Assembly: GCA_021186555.1 (NCBI GenBank)
Contig: JAJKFL010000005.1
Coordinates: forward strand, 6,589,678-6,653,677
From: Reticulitermes speratus
Lineage: Eukaryota; Arthropoda; Insecta; Blattodea; Rhinotermitidae
Length of the DNA: 64,000 nt
Direction of reading: 5' to 3'
This document shows, one piece after another, positions 31,835-43,400 of this stretch (its first letter is position 1; every line of letters starts with the position of its first letter). The notes under the pieces were generated by a model. It saw only the letters and a program-made list of their open reading frames with translations, searched no databases and was not told the DNA's origin. The translations under genes were made by a program, and so were the position numbers.

Positions 31835-33164
31835 CGAGGTCTGTCCAAAAAGTATCCGACCTTGGGCCGGGAAAAAAAAGTTCTGTATCTGGGTGGTTAC
31901 AATACCTAATCCCCTTCAAAGTAGGCCCCTTGTGACTCCACACACTTAGCCCAGCGGTCCTTCCATCGCTGGAAGCAATTCTGGAAGGCTTCTTTTGGAA
32001 TGGTGTGCAGCTGCGCTGTCGCGTTCTGTATCATGTCCTCGCGGCTGTCAAAACGGGAGCCTTTTAGTGGTGTCTTCAATCTCGGGAACAGCCAGAAATC
32101 ACAAGGAGCCATGTCAGAAGAGTAGGGAGCCTGGCAAACCTGCGGAATGCCGTGATTAGCCAGGAAACCCTGATCAGGTGTGATGAATGAGCTGGGGCAT
32201 TGTCATGATGCAGCTGCCAGTTGCGTGCGTCCCACAGCTCCGGTCTCTTGCGCCGAACTGCATCACGAAGATGACGGAGGACTTCTTGGTAGTACTCCTT
32301 ATTAACAGTTTGGCCTAGTGGTGCGTACTCATGATGCACAACACCCCGGTAATCGAAGAAAACAGTCAGTATCACCTTCACATTGCTCCGAATGTGTCGT
32401 GATTTTTTGGGCCTCGGGGATGTTGGATGCTTCCATTGTGACGACTGGACCTTGGTTTCCGGGTCATATCCGTACACCCACGACTCGTCACCAGTGATCA
32501 CAGTCTTCAGGAACTCAGGATCCCTGTTGGCGCACTCCAGCATGTCCTGCGCGACCTCAAGGCGGAGTTGTTGCTGCTCCGGCGAAAGCAGCTTGGGCAC
32601 AAATTTTGCCGCCATTCTTCGCATGCCCACATCCTCAGTTAAAATCGTGTTTGCAGAACCTCTGCTGATCCCAACCTCATCAGCAATTTCCCGGACGGTC
32701 AAACGACGGTTCTCCATGATCAATGTCCGCACTTTGTCAATGACATCAGCATTTCGGCTCGTTGACGGTCTCCCGGAACGCTGGTCACTGTCCGCCGACA
32801 TGCGGCCATCTTTAAAGCGGTTGAACCACTCTTGAATTTGAGTGACCCCCATTGCATCATCACCGAAAGCCTGCTGAATTTTGCGGATTGTTTCCGCTTG
32901 GGTATCCCCAAGTTTCTGACAAAACTTGATGCAGTATCGCTGCTCCAAACATTCTGTCATCTTGAGCGAAACGAGAATGCGACGAACACGTGTTACACCA
33001 CTTCGCTATCTGGCAGCGACAGACGCATCCGGCGGTGTTGCGAGGCAGCAAAAAATCACGCATGTGCATGAAAGTCCCTTCTACCACTACGCTCAGTTTC
33101 CCCACCCCTCGCCATTACTTACCGCGGGAAAAAATATAGTCGGATACTTTTTGGACAGTCCTCG
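31835..33164 (-). mobile_element. mariner transposon (DD34D), nearly intact
   Basis: The ends CGAGGTCTGTCCAAAAAG and, reversed, CGAGGACTGTCCAAAAAG form inverted repeats of about 28 bp next to TA on both sides. Length 1330 bp. It encodes one transposase on the - strand with a single frameshift, and is inserted into the minisatellite region just left of palindrome P6. Confidence 0.92.
31906..32960 (-). pseudogene. mariner transposase, one frameshift
   Basis: The first 264 residues run in frame from MTECLEQRYCIKFC: two helix-turn-helix modules (about 1-110, with SADSDQRSGRPSTSRN and VREIADEVGISRGSANTIL), then the catalytic core with D158 in TGDESWVYGYDPE and D253 in HHDNAPAH. Near 32165 (AGGGTTTCC) one base is missing. 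The next frame then continues FLANHGIPQVCQAPYSSDMA, with the third aspartate in APCDFWLFPRLK (34 residues after the second), and ends GAYFEGD at 31906. All catalytic residues remain, so it is one base from intact; an assembly error is possible. Confidence 0.9.
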
Positions 33165-33229
33165 TATAACTGATTATCATTCACCAACAAATGCACAAAG
33201 ATAATTTTTTCACTAATTACTTTATTAAA

Positions 33230-33283
33230 GGATTTCCCCTATACGTATTTCGGCAATTTATATTGCCATCTTCAGGGGGTCAT
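33230..33283 (-). ncRNA. Hammerhead ribozyme, left arm of P6
   Basis: - strand: ACCCC, CTGAAGA, GGCAAT/ATTGCC with ATAA loop, GAAA, TACGTA, TA, GGGG. Core complete; stem III is the palindrome TACGTA and cleavage is expected after UA. Confidence 0.75.
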
Positions 33284-33317
33284 TTTGGTTTGTACATAGA
33301 CCAATGTACAAACCAAA

Positions 33318-33371
33318 ATGACCCCCTGAAGATGGCAATATAAATTGCCGAAATACATATAGGGGAAATCC
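33318..33371 (+). ncRNA. Hammerhead ribozyme, right arm of P6
   Basis: Mirror copy on the + strand: ACCCC, CTGAAGA (33326), the same stem II, GAAA, TACATA, TA, GGGG. One base differs from the left copy, in stem III. Confidence 0.75.
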
Positions 33372-33439
33372 TTTAATAAAGTAATTAGTGAAAAAATTAT
33401 CTTTGTGCATTTGTTGGTGAATGATACTCACATTATGTG

Positions 33440-33535
33440 TGTTATGATGTACAGTCACCCTCCACAACACCATGAGTCTTGATGAACACTGTTGTAAGAG
33501 TTGTGATACTCAATGTCGGATTCCTGAATACTATT
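33440..33535. repeat. Diverged minisatellite unit right of P6
   Basis: GTAAGAGTTGTGATACTCAA, then GTCGGATTCCTGAATAC aligns to the 42-bp unit, so the original array spanned from 30.7 to 33.5 kb. Confidence 0.55.
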
Positions 33536-33599
33536 AATAAAGTGGATAAAATATCTGCCACAAAGGTCTGTCAACATTTTGCAAGCCACAAAAAGATTC

Positions 33600-34980
33600 A
33601 ACTCTGAATTTTCTTCATACAGACCACACAATTCTGAGCACAAGTTTATTCGAGAAGGCAATGCACAGTAGATTAAGCCAACATCTGCATACCAACAACA
33701 TACTGGTCACACAACAGCACGGTTTTAGGAAAGGGATACCTACAAAAAATGCTGCCTTCAGACTAACAGACAGTGTATTTAAATCTGTTAACCAAAAATG
33801 CATGTTAAAGGAATTTTCTGTGACTTGGCAAAGGCTTTTGATTGTGCAAGTCATGAAATTTTGTTAGCTAAATTACATTTCTATGGAAATGGAGGAGTAT
33901 CTGCAGATTTGTTCAGGTCTTATTTAACTAATGGAAGAGTGAAAGTTGAAGTAAAATCACCTAATACAACTCAAACTTTTTCTCTGTCTGGGGTACATTG
34001 AAACATGCGAGTTCCCCAAAGATCAATTCTAGGGCCTGTAATGTTCATAATATATATAAATGACCTTCCCCTGAGAATAAATTCAATATCAGAACCAATA
34101 TTATTTGCTGATGACATTAGTGTCATAATTTCAAGGAGAAATTTCGAAGATTTCTGTTCAGCGTCAAATTTAGTTCTCTTTCATATGACTACATGGTTCG
34201 TTGCTAACAAGTTAGTCCGAAATCTACGTAAAACATATGTAATTAAATTTATAACAAATAATTCATCATATTCTGCATTATGTATTGGTTATAAAGAAGA
34301 ATGTACAGAACAGACTGTAAATACAAAGTTTCTTGCTTTACAAATTGATAACCACCTAAATTGGAAGAATCATATTAAACAAATGATTCGTAAGCTTAGT
34401 GGAGCATGATATGCCATTAGGTCGATGGTCCATATCAGTAAAATTAAAACTCTCAAATCAATTTACTATGCATACTTTCATTCTGTTATAAAATATGGAA
34501 TAATGTTTTGGGGTAACTCTTCCAACAGTAGGAAGATTTTCACTTTACAAAAGAAAATTATCAGAATTATGGCTGGTGCACAACCCAGAACTTCATGTAG
34601 AAGTCTATTTAAACAATTACGTATTTTACCTGTTCCATGCCACTATATACTTTCATTAATGAACTTCACTGCCAATAATCAGAAAATTTTCAAATAAATT
34701 CACTGATACACAATACAGGAATAAGCACCATCTTCACAGACCAAATGCCAACCTATCTTGTTTTCAAAAAAGTACATTCTATACTGGCATCAAAATTGTC
34801 AACAGTTTACCACGTAGTTTGACAATCCTTAATGAAAAGGCAAAATTTAAAATAGCACTAAGAAAATACTTAAATACACACTCCTTTCACTCTGTAAAAA
34901 TTGTGTACATTTGTGTACTTATGACTTGTTCCACATCCTATTGTCTTCGTGACACACTTATGGATCAGTGGAATGAATGA
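33600..34980 (+). pseudogene. Non-LTR retrotransposon reverse transcriptase, decayed
   Basis: The + strand shows reverse transcriptase blocks in order: QQHGFRKGIPTKNAAF (33705), GIFCDLAKAFDCASHEIL (33807), VPQRSILGPVMFIIYINDLP (34010), the catalytic FADDISV (34107), then the thumb region and the C-terminal motif IKYGIMFWGNSSN (34482). Several stops and frameshifts (e.g. 33830, 34001, 34407) make it dead. The style is Jockey/CR1-like. The 3' end (TTATGGATCAGTGGAATG) runs into AATG/GTAT microsatellite. Confidence 0.85.
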
Positions 34981-35050
34981 ATGTATGTATGTACATGCAT
35001 ATGCACACACGTGTGCATGTGCAAGTGTGTGTGTGTATGTATGTATGTAT
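34970..35050 (+). repeat. AATG/GTAT microsatellite tail
   Basis: AATG units, then GTAT and GT-rich repeats directly after the retroelement 3' end. Probably its simple-repeat tail. Confidence 0.75.
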
Positions 35051-36504
35051 TACAGACACACTGGTGTAGCAGTAAATTCTTCATACTTGTTGGCTGCAGG
35101 GATGTAGTTCCATTCTTGGTCTCACTACTGTTTATTCTGAAGACTTTTCCCCCAGCCCTTCAAAAGTGCAATACTGTGCCCTTCCAAATCCTAACTTATT
35201 CATTTAATTATTGAAACATAACAGCAGTTTCAGTTAATTTTTCCATTTCCTTAATATCTCACATAGTAAATCCGAAGTTTCATGCTTTTACCTCTGAATC
35301 TTGTAGAGGTGAGGGGTTAGCTTTTAGCCTCGGTCACCTACCTCCTGTCAAAACAGCCCCTGGTACACATCTGATAGAATACTGGGAGGGCACCAGTATA
35401 GCACAAAGTATGCAGTTTAAAAATCTTACTGCTCAACAACAACATTCTGATAAGAACAGCAGACTAAAAGATTACACAGTTTTCTTCTTCATAGGTTTTT
35501 CATACACTTCAGGATATCCACACTCACAAAGGGTCACTTTCCTGGCCTCACTCTGACCTTAATATGTTTTTCATGCATTATGAATTAGCTCAAAGCAATA
35601 CCCCATAATTACTAGTCTGCAAATCAGAGTTACTGAAAACAATTAGAGCTGTAAATAAGTAAACTTTTATATAAACTTACTATATGCTGTTAAAATATAA
35701 ATCAACCAATAATTAAAAAACAGCAGATATTGTATGAATTATAAATACATAATCTCACATGAAATCAGTTAACATATGATCTTAATATTAATGTGTTGTC
35801 AAAGTGGGAAATAGAGTTTAATTCACGAATAGAGGGCTAAAGTGCTTAAGGACTGGCATCGATATTTGATTGGTTGGTGCCTAATGCTTCCAAGTACCAT
35901 CTGTGTTCTGAACGTTTTGGTCTCTTCTCATCCCAACAAGGGCATAAAATCCACTCTTCAGATAAGGGCACCCACAGGACAGATTCTGTTACCCCTACTA
36001 ATACCATAATCACAAGAATAATGGTCAGCAGAGGAAACCTACAGATTAACATGGACTCCAAACCACAGATGACCTGGAAATTGTACCTTTTGACAGAAAT
36101 TAAGGTTCCTATATATAAATAATAAGAAATATCCACATACAGATTCTGCTGAGTCAAAATCAAAACCCGCTGAATGAGAGTCCAGTTTCAGACCCCTAGA
36201 CCAAACAATCCTCCAGACAGGTGATGTCTGTAATATTTACAATCAATACACAATTCTTCAATCTCACAGCAGAAATTGAAGCACAGGAGATGACATGGCA
36301 TTCAATCTCCTTCAGCAATAGAAAAGGGGAAGGGAATTTTTTAATTAAGTGCAAACAGGCAGACACACATTATGATTATTGAAAGTTTAGAAACGTGACA
36401 GTTGAAGACAGAAACCAAAACACAGCATATCAGAAACATTTATCTTATGTCAATTTTCATATCATCAAACTGCACTAAATAGACAAAAGGTGCTTCTTCA
36501 GAGT
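35051..36504. other. No gene seen
   Basis: AT-rich intergenic stretch. A C-rich patch near 35310-35400 may be an old SINE. Confidence 0.4.
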
Positions 36505-36795
36505 AGGCGATGGTGCAGTTGGTTGAGGCACCGCGCTGCAAGCCATAAGGTCGCGGGTTCCATTCCCGATCGGGTCATTGGGATTTCTTTTTTGACTTAA
36601 TCCTTCCGACCGCACTACGGCCCTAGGGACAACTCAGCCTCTAATGGAAATGAGTACCAGGGATATCTCCTGGGGGTAAAGGTGGCTGGTGCATAGGCTG
36701 ACTACCTGGTTACTGTGCTGATTGTCTAGAAATCCTGGTAGCCTCAACCTCCTGGAGCCCTAACAGCCTGTCCAGGGATAGCTTTACCTTTCACG
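36505..36795 (+). mobile_element. tRNA-derived SINE, family A
   Basis: The head GGCGATGGTGCAGTTGGTTG (box A) with GGTCGCGGGTTCCATTCCC (box B) is followed by a body matching 18838-19180 on the other strand. It lies just past the collagen stop, perhaps within its 3' untranslated region. Confidence 0.8.
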
Positions 36796-36965
36796 GTTCT
36801 TGTTTAAATAATGGCCCACAGATAATGAGACGTGGTTAATGAATTAGAATGATTAATCCAGTCATCTGGGTACCCTTAAGTAATATTTTCTGTTGTACGG
36901 TTTTACTTTAATGTTCCAAAATCAGCAAAATACCAACTGCTGGCAAGCCAATTTGACCACATTCA

Positions 36966-37128
36966 CCCTCCAATGTCAGCCTCGGTTAACTGTACAGACA
37001 TCTAATCCTCCACATGCTACCATCCTCAGTGCACCATATGGTTGTGAAAGCAATTAAGGGTACTGTAAATTTGAAAACCTTCCATCCTGAGCAGAAGTTA
37101 GAATTTAAACCACAGCGTCATTCAAGGG
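36966..37128. mobile_element. TTAA-type MITE, copy 2
   Basis: 163 bp starting CCCTCCAATGTCAGCCTCGG and ending GTCATTCAAGGG before TTAA. Same family as 28267-28428 throughout. Confidence 0.65.
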
Positions 37129-37289
37129 TTAACTTCCATTTAGCACTCAGTAAGGGGCAGAAAACCCATTAGTCTGAAATCATTGCATGCATAGTGTTTA
37201 ATGTGTTATGAAATGAGCAAACAGGGATGGTTACTTACCTAAAAGCATGACTTCAGCCAGTTAGTGGGTTTGGTTAGTTTTAGTGGGTT

Positions 37290-37451
37290 TTATTTTTTCC
37301 CTGCAGAACTGGTTGCTTGGTAATTATTTTGGTCTGGGTACTCCTCATACTCCTCCTCGCCTTCATCATAGTCAGTTTCTGCAGGGGGTTCAAGGGTTGC
37401 AGGCAGGTATTGTGATGGGGTTGACATTGTTGTAAGTGCAGGAGAATATTC
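37290..37451 (-). CDS. MACIT collagen last exon
   Basis: Acceptor CTTATTCAG, 53 codons plus TAA. It reads [20 protein letters not shown], then an acidic [13 protein letters not shown] stretch, ending AGKK. Non-collagenous tail after the cysteine motif. An AATAAA overlaps the stop codon. Phase 0 with the preceding exon supports the join. Confidence 0.8.
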   Translation of the reverse strand, partial: EYSPALTTMSTPSQYLPATLEPPAETDYDEGEEEYEEYPDQNNYQATSSAGKK

Positions 37452-40400
37452 CTGAATAAGCAAAAGAAAGAGACACGCAAAGAACAAAATTTATGTTGTT
37501 AATAAAGCCATTTGTTATTGTTCAAATAAGCAGATGATTTGTTTCAATCATATTTGTCCATTATTACACCCAAAGACAATCTAACAAACACTTATTTGTT
37601 GTAAATGTCCACCAACTCCATGAAGTAGTGGCTTTCTTGAGAAGCAGGCATTTCCCCACCTTTTATGTAATTTAAAAGGTTCATTACCTAGTTCACAACA
37701 GCACCCCCTCCACTGGAGTATTCTCAGTTGAGGGTCTGATGCACATTCACCCACTTCCCATGCCCTCACACACTGCTTCTGTAATATTCACAACCACATT
37801 CCTCTCCCATCTGTGCCAAAGCTTCGCTGGTGGTCTTGCCCATTCGTGGTTTGGAACAGAAATTCTTTTCACATTTTTTTCTCCTATCACTCCCTTGCAC
37901 ACTACATGTATGTCCCATCCTCTCACTTATGCTCTCTCTTAGGTCCAAATACACTTCTCAGACCCCTGTTCTCAAACTGCTGTTCTTCCTTCACGGTGAG
38001 AGACCAAATTTCATTTCCACATAAAATAACAGACAGAATTACAGTTTTGTGTCACAATAAAACCTACAAATGGTCCATAAACACAACATACATTCATAGG
38101 TATCGAAGACAGATACATGTTTAGGCTGCTAAAGATAACCATCATTAGGCTGTACATTAAAGAAGGTAAACAGGCAATACTTCTGTACAACCTGATGGTG
38201 GCTATGTTTAGTAGCTGAAACATTTGCTGTCTTTCAACATCTATGAATGTATGTTGTGTTGTTGGAGCATTTGTTGATTTTATTGTGATATTATAACACA
38301 ATGGGGATTACAGTTTTGTAAATTCTAATCTTTTGGCTTGCAAGTAAGAGAAGGGAATATAAATTCTGAGCTAAATGGTAACAACCATTCCCAAAACTGA
38401 ATCTGATCATAACATCTTTGTGAATGTAATTTTGAATTGGTACTGTCACTGCCAAGTATCTGCAGTCTGTCACATTTGTAGAGGTCACAGAACTAGCTTA
38501 TAATTTACGTAAGTTGTTTTTTCTAGCAACAAGTTATATTAATAGTGGCACATTATTAGGTCCTTCTGAGCAAAGCAGTCCCATGCCGGACTTAGGGGAT
38601 TGCATTCCTGAGCAGTATTTTATTCAGTGAACATAACTTACAGGAATGTAGTACAAAGAATTGTATGTACATACCGGTATATAACTACTTGCATGGTACC
38701 TGCTGTCTCAGTTTTCATGAGAAGCAAGCAACTAGATCTTATCCCCTTCAGTACCTACCTATATAAGAATAAATGTTTTGACATATTGCATTTGAAGTGC
38801 CTTTACAGATATTTTTCTCTCATAACCCTGTAAGGCTACACTAAATTTTGAGGTACAGTTCTTTGTACATGGGAAAAGAAGGTGGATAATATCTGTATGA
38901 TGTAAAAACAACATTTTAAAGTCCTCCTGATCAAGAATAAATATTTCAACTAACTCCATGGAGCAAAGTTCTACTTCAAGAGCTCACAGTGCCTCAGGTG
39001 ATCAAGACATTTGCCACACTTTATGGATTCCAGAAGTTCATTATAGAGTTTAAAGAACTAACCATGCCACCTATCCCGAGTCAAATGAAACCAGTCCACA
39101 CCCACCTGCCATACTGTTATAATCATTTTTAATATCATTCTCCAATCTATGCCCAAGTGATCCAAGATCTCCATACCTGTTTCATGATCCATCCATCTCC
39201 TCCTCCTTAATTTGATCACCCTAATAAGGTTTCGTTAGGTGTATAAATCATAACGCTCATTATGCTATTTTTCTCCAGCTTTCTGTCACTTCCTCCCCCT
39301 TTAGATCCAAATATTCCCCTCAATATCCTGTTCTCAAACACCCTCAATCTGAGTTCTTCCCTCAATTTGTGACACAAACTGTCACATGAATACAAAACTA
39401 CAGGTGAAAGTATAGCTTTGTATTATTTAAGCTTTACAAACAGCTTTTGCCACTGACAGACAAATGTTGCAAAATTTGGACATGTAAGCACATCTGTGTT
39501 GCATATGCTTTCTGTGGACAAAGAACTAGAACCAAGAAATGCTCAGAAAGTTTGTGGAAACTGAACAGTTAACTTTTTTGTTAAAACTTCACACAACCAT
39601 TTCTCAATCTGGCAGAGAAATGTCTGGCATATGTGTGTTTTACAGGTATATTAAAACTCTCATTTAGTATCACCATCAACAGAGAGACACACCACTTTTA
39701 AAATGAAAGAAATAAAAGCAACGTGCAGCTAGAATTTTACACGTTATGTTCAGACAGCCATTCTGATATGTACACACAATTTAATAATGAATATGGACAT
39801 GTTTCTGTACAACGTGCCCATAAAAGCAACACAGAACACATAAAATAGAAGTGATACACATATGAAAACAAATTTCCCACGATGTGCTGCCATATAATAT
39901 CTTCCATGACCTGACATACAGAAGAATACTGGATATTTGCAATTACCTAGTTTCAATCAAAACTAGTTAATACAGTAGAACCCCCGTATCCGCAGATTCG
40001 GTATCCGCAGTTTACCGCGGCTCGAAAATATTAAATGGAAAATTCCAGAAATAAACGATTCATAAGTTTCAAATTGCGCTCCATTCTGAGTAACATGGTG
40101 AAACCTTCCCACCCCGTTAAGCTCAGTACATGACTCATCTCTCTTTGTCCTCTGTACCCACGCTGGCCCACTTTACTCGCATCCAGTTAGCCTCTAGCGT
40201 TCTCGCTGTCCACGTTCGTGGTGCCAGGATCACTAGCCTAATGGTGCTAATGTCTTATTGTGCGTAATTTATCAATTAAACTTTATCATAGGTATGTATG
40301 TAAACGAAAAACGACTTATATATATATAGGGTTCGCTACTATCCGCGGTTTCGGGTATCTGCGGTAGGTCTTGGAACGTATCACCCGCGGATACGGGGGG

Positions 40401-43400
40401 ACTACTGTACTTTATAATTTATAATTCTTTTAGAATTACTGTCCACTTCAAGGTTGCAAACTTTCACAAACCAAGGGTGTTTTAGTAGGTACATATCTGC
40501 AGTTACCATAGAGTAATGATGGCTGTACTGGTTTCAGTGTATTATCCTTTGTCTTAAGAGAATAGTTGTAAGAAACAACTTGTTATATGCACCTTTGGTG
40601 ATCTCCAGCCACAGCCCGGTAGAGGTAAGCCATCAGGGCCAAGAGGACATGGTGCATCGAGTCCAGGTACACCCTGATCACCCTTGTCCCCTTTGTCGCC
40701 TTTCCGTCCTCTCCTTCCAATAGGACCCTATACAAACACATGTGCGGGAACTGATATTACCTTGTTTAATATCAGAACACAGAAGGGAATTCTGTTAAGT
40801 TCAGGTTATCGAAGGAAATGTTTCTGACTAGAACTTACAGCTTCTCCTTTTGCGCCTTTTTCACCTTTTGGACCCTATAAGATAATAAACAATAACATTT
40901 GAATGTTGAAACACAACAGAACAGTGTAATATATACATAACATTCTGAAGTGTTGTTTGCATTACAGAATTAATACCAAGATGCAGTTTATGAAATACAG
41001 TCCATGTATAAACATTCAGTAATGTCTTCCACAAACCACAAGCAGTTATTTAATGTACTTATTTACATATGTTGCATACAGCACACACTGTCTGAATATA
41101 TGCAGACATTATGTCTTTCAGGAATGTTAATTAAGTAAAAGGTTAGGATAGATTATTTTATACCAAGGCATGCAAACATAACAGTGTATTCCATGCACTT
41201 CTTATGTATGAAATATTCTCAGATTCTTTAACATAAAAAGAAGAAGCAAGAAGCAAGCATTTTAATATCTAAAGACTGCACAAGATGTGAACAAGCATGG
41301 TAGAAATGGTAATGAATAAGAAAGCTGGGTACCTCTGTACCGGGAATTCCATCAGTTCCCTAAAATAATCAGAAAGGAGTATTAATATTGGCTCAAACAC
41401 AAATTAAAAATTCCTACCTGCAGCATTATTTAATAAATTATAAAAAAACATAATTATAGTTTCCAGGAATTAATGTACAGTAATTAAATATGCATATATT
41501 AATTCCTCATACAGCACACTTCACTGCTCTTTTAACTACAGAAGCTGTAACTAGGTTAACAGGACACAGGTCTATATTGGCAGTAACCTTTCATACTTCA
41601 AAAAAAATTAATTCCTGGATACTTTAAGCAAATCATAATAAGACAAGGAACACTATGAATGGCAACTGAAGATGTAGCTACAGTGAAAGGACAGTGTCAA
41701 GGATTGTTCAAAACAAAATGACAATTATTATTTCAACATTTTAAATCGTTATACTGCCTCCCATAAAATATTGAAAGTAAAGACAATGAACTCATGGCTT
41801 TTCAAGAGCCCTGCTCTGGACAAAGGGAAAAGGCAATGAAGTAACTTTACCCTTAAGAAATCAAAGCCTTTTGTATGGTAGAATTCTCATGACAACTTAT
41901 TCAGAACACAAGTTCTTGAAGGTTCACAATATGAGGTATAAAAAAATACTCCACTTATACAAGCATCTCCCATACCTGTAATATATTCAATTTTTTCTTT
42001 AACAGAAAACAATATCAGTTATTTCTGATCAGTGGTAGAGATAAGTGGTCGTCCGCACCCCCCTCCCCGCCCATCTATCATTATTAGTGAAGTTACTCCC
42101 AGATCTCATGACAGGGATCCAGAATACTGCCTTCTGTCAGAAGAACAGAATCCAGTCAGAAAGAACCCCCCACATATTTTAGTATTCTGTACTCCCCCCC
42201 CCAAGGAAAACAAGGGGAAACTTTTGAATGATCTCATTGGATTTATTCACTTCTTGTAAAGATGCTTAGGCATCTCAATTAAGGTAAGCAATGTAATGTG
42301 TAAAATTAAATATGGCAGACCAATACAATTTATTAAGCAGCAGCTGAAACCAGATAATATTGATTCCTTGGAAAGTCCTACTAATGATGTTCCTTGTAGT
42401 TCTGAAACACTTTCCTCAGTACACTCATAAATTTACTTCTGAAAGGGATGTCTAAGTGCAGTTCTCATACTGCAAATAAGAATTTCTGTCTGTACTAACA
42501 TATTTCCTACTGATGGCTCCTAGTATATAATTTTCTCTTTTTCTTTACAAAATTCCAGTTCCTTCATTAGAACAGACATGTTTCATCATCACCTTACTGA
42601 ATCCTGCATGGCTTTACCCATACTGATAGGGACTTATCAATTTCAACGCCTGTGTTTCTTCTGTCCACTCATTCTTATTTTTTACTTTATGTACGTTTGG
42701 TCCTCAGAATTCATAAAAGGTATTCCTTGATTTCAGGCTTCCGCCGCGATGTTGATGAAATCTGTGGTCTTCTGGGTACTTACACGGCGTCGTGTGGTGA
42801 TTATTTACCGACGTTTCGGGACAATGTATCGGTCCCATCTTCACGGGTCAAGATTCCAAGTAGTCCTACTTGTAATCTTGACCCGTGAAGATGGGACTAC
42901 TTGGAATCTTGACCCGTGAAGATGGGACCGATACGTTGTCCCGAAACGTCGGTAAATAATTACCACACAACGCCATGTAATTACCCAGAAGACCACAGAC
43001 TTCATATAAGGTATGATTGTTCAGTCTCATTTAGGTTTTGCTTTCCTTTTCCAGCAGAGCCAGACTAGCATTGGTATAGCAACTAGTGACTACGCTACAG
43101 GTTGGACAGCCCAGGGTTTGAATCCTGGCAGGGGTAAGGGATTATTCTCTTTTCCAAAACATCCAGACTGGCTCTGGGGCCCACTCATCCTCATATTCAA
43201 TGGGTAATGGGGTTCTTTCCCTGTCGGTAAAGATGCCAGGTCTTGCAATTAACAACTCACCTCCATCTTAGCACCGAGGTTAAGAATGAGTGGAGCTAAA
43301 CCTTTATACCCCTATATGCCTTCATTGCGTGGAAAGGGAAAACTTTACCTTTCACCTTTCCTTTTGCAGAGATTCGTAGGAAGTTGCATACTAGTTATGC

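Larger units (their letters stand above)
33175..33426. repeat. Family A ribozyme palindrome (P6)
   Basis: The most perfect palindrome of the window: 125-bp arms around 33301 with only a few differences. Each arm runs outward from the centre as hammerhead, CTTTAATAAAG, AATTAGTGAAAAAATTATC, GTGCATTTGTTGGTGAATGATA. It can form a long hairpin. It abuts the mariner. Confidence 0.92.
37452..40592. other. Collagen last intron
   Basis: 3.1 kb containing palindrome P7 and a Tigger-like MITE. Otherwise no feature recognised. Confidence 0.7.

Noticed and set aside
36505..36580. Functional tRNA gene
   Set aside because: A and B boxes are present, but the acceptor stem does not pair and a SINE body follows; a second copy exists at 18.8-19.2 kb.
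42572..42605. Hammerhead-like GTGATGATGAAACATGTC on the - strand
   Set aside because: There is no stem II between the two core parts and stem I does not pair; chance or a remnant too worn to support.
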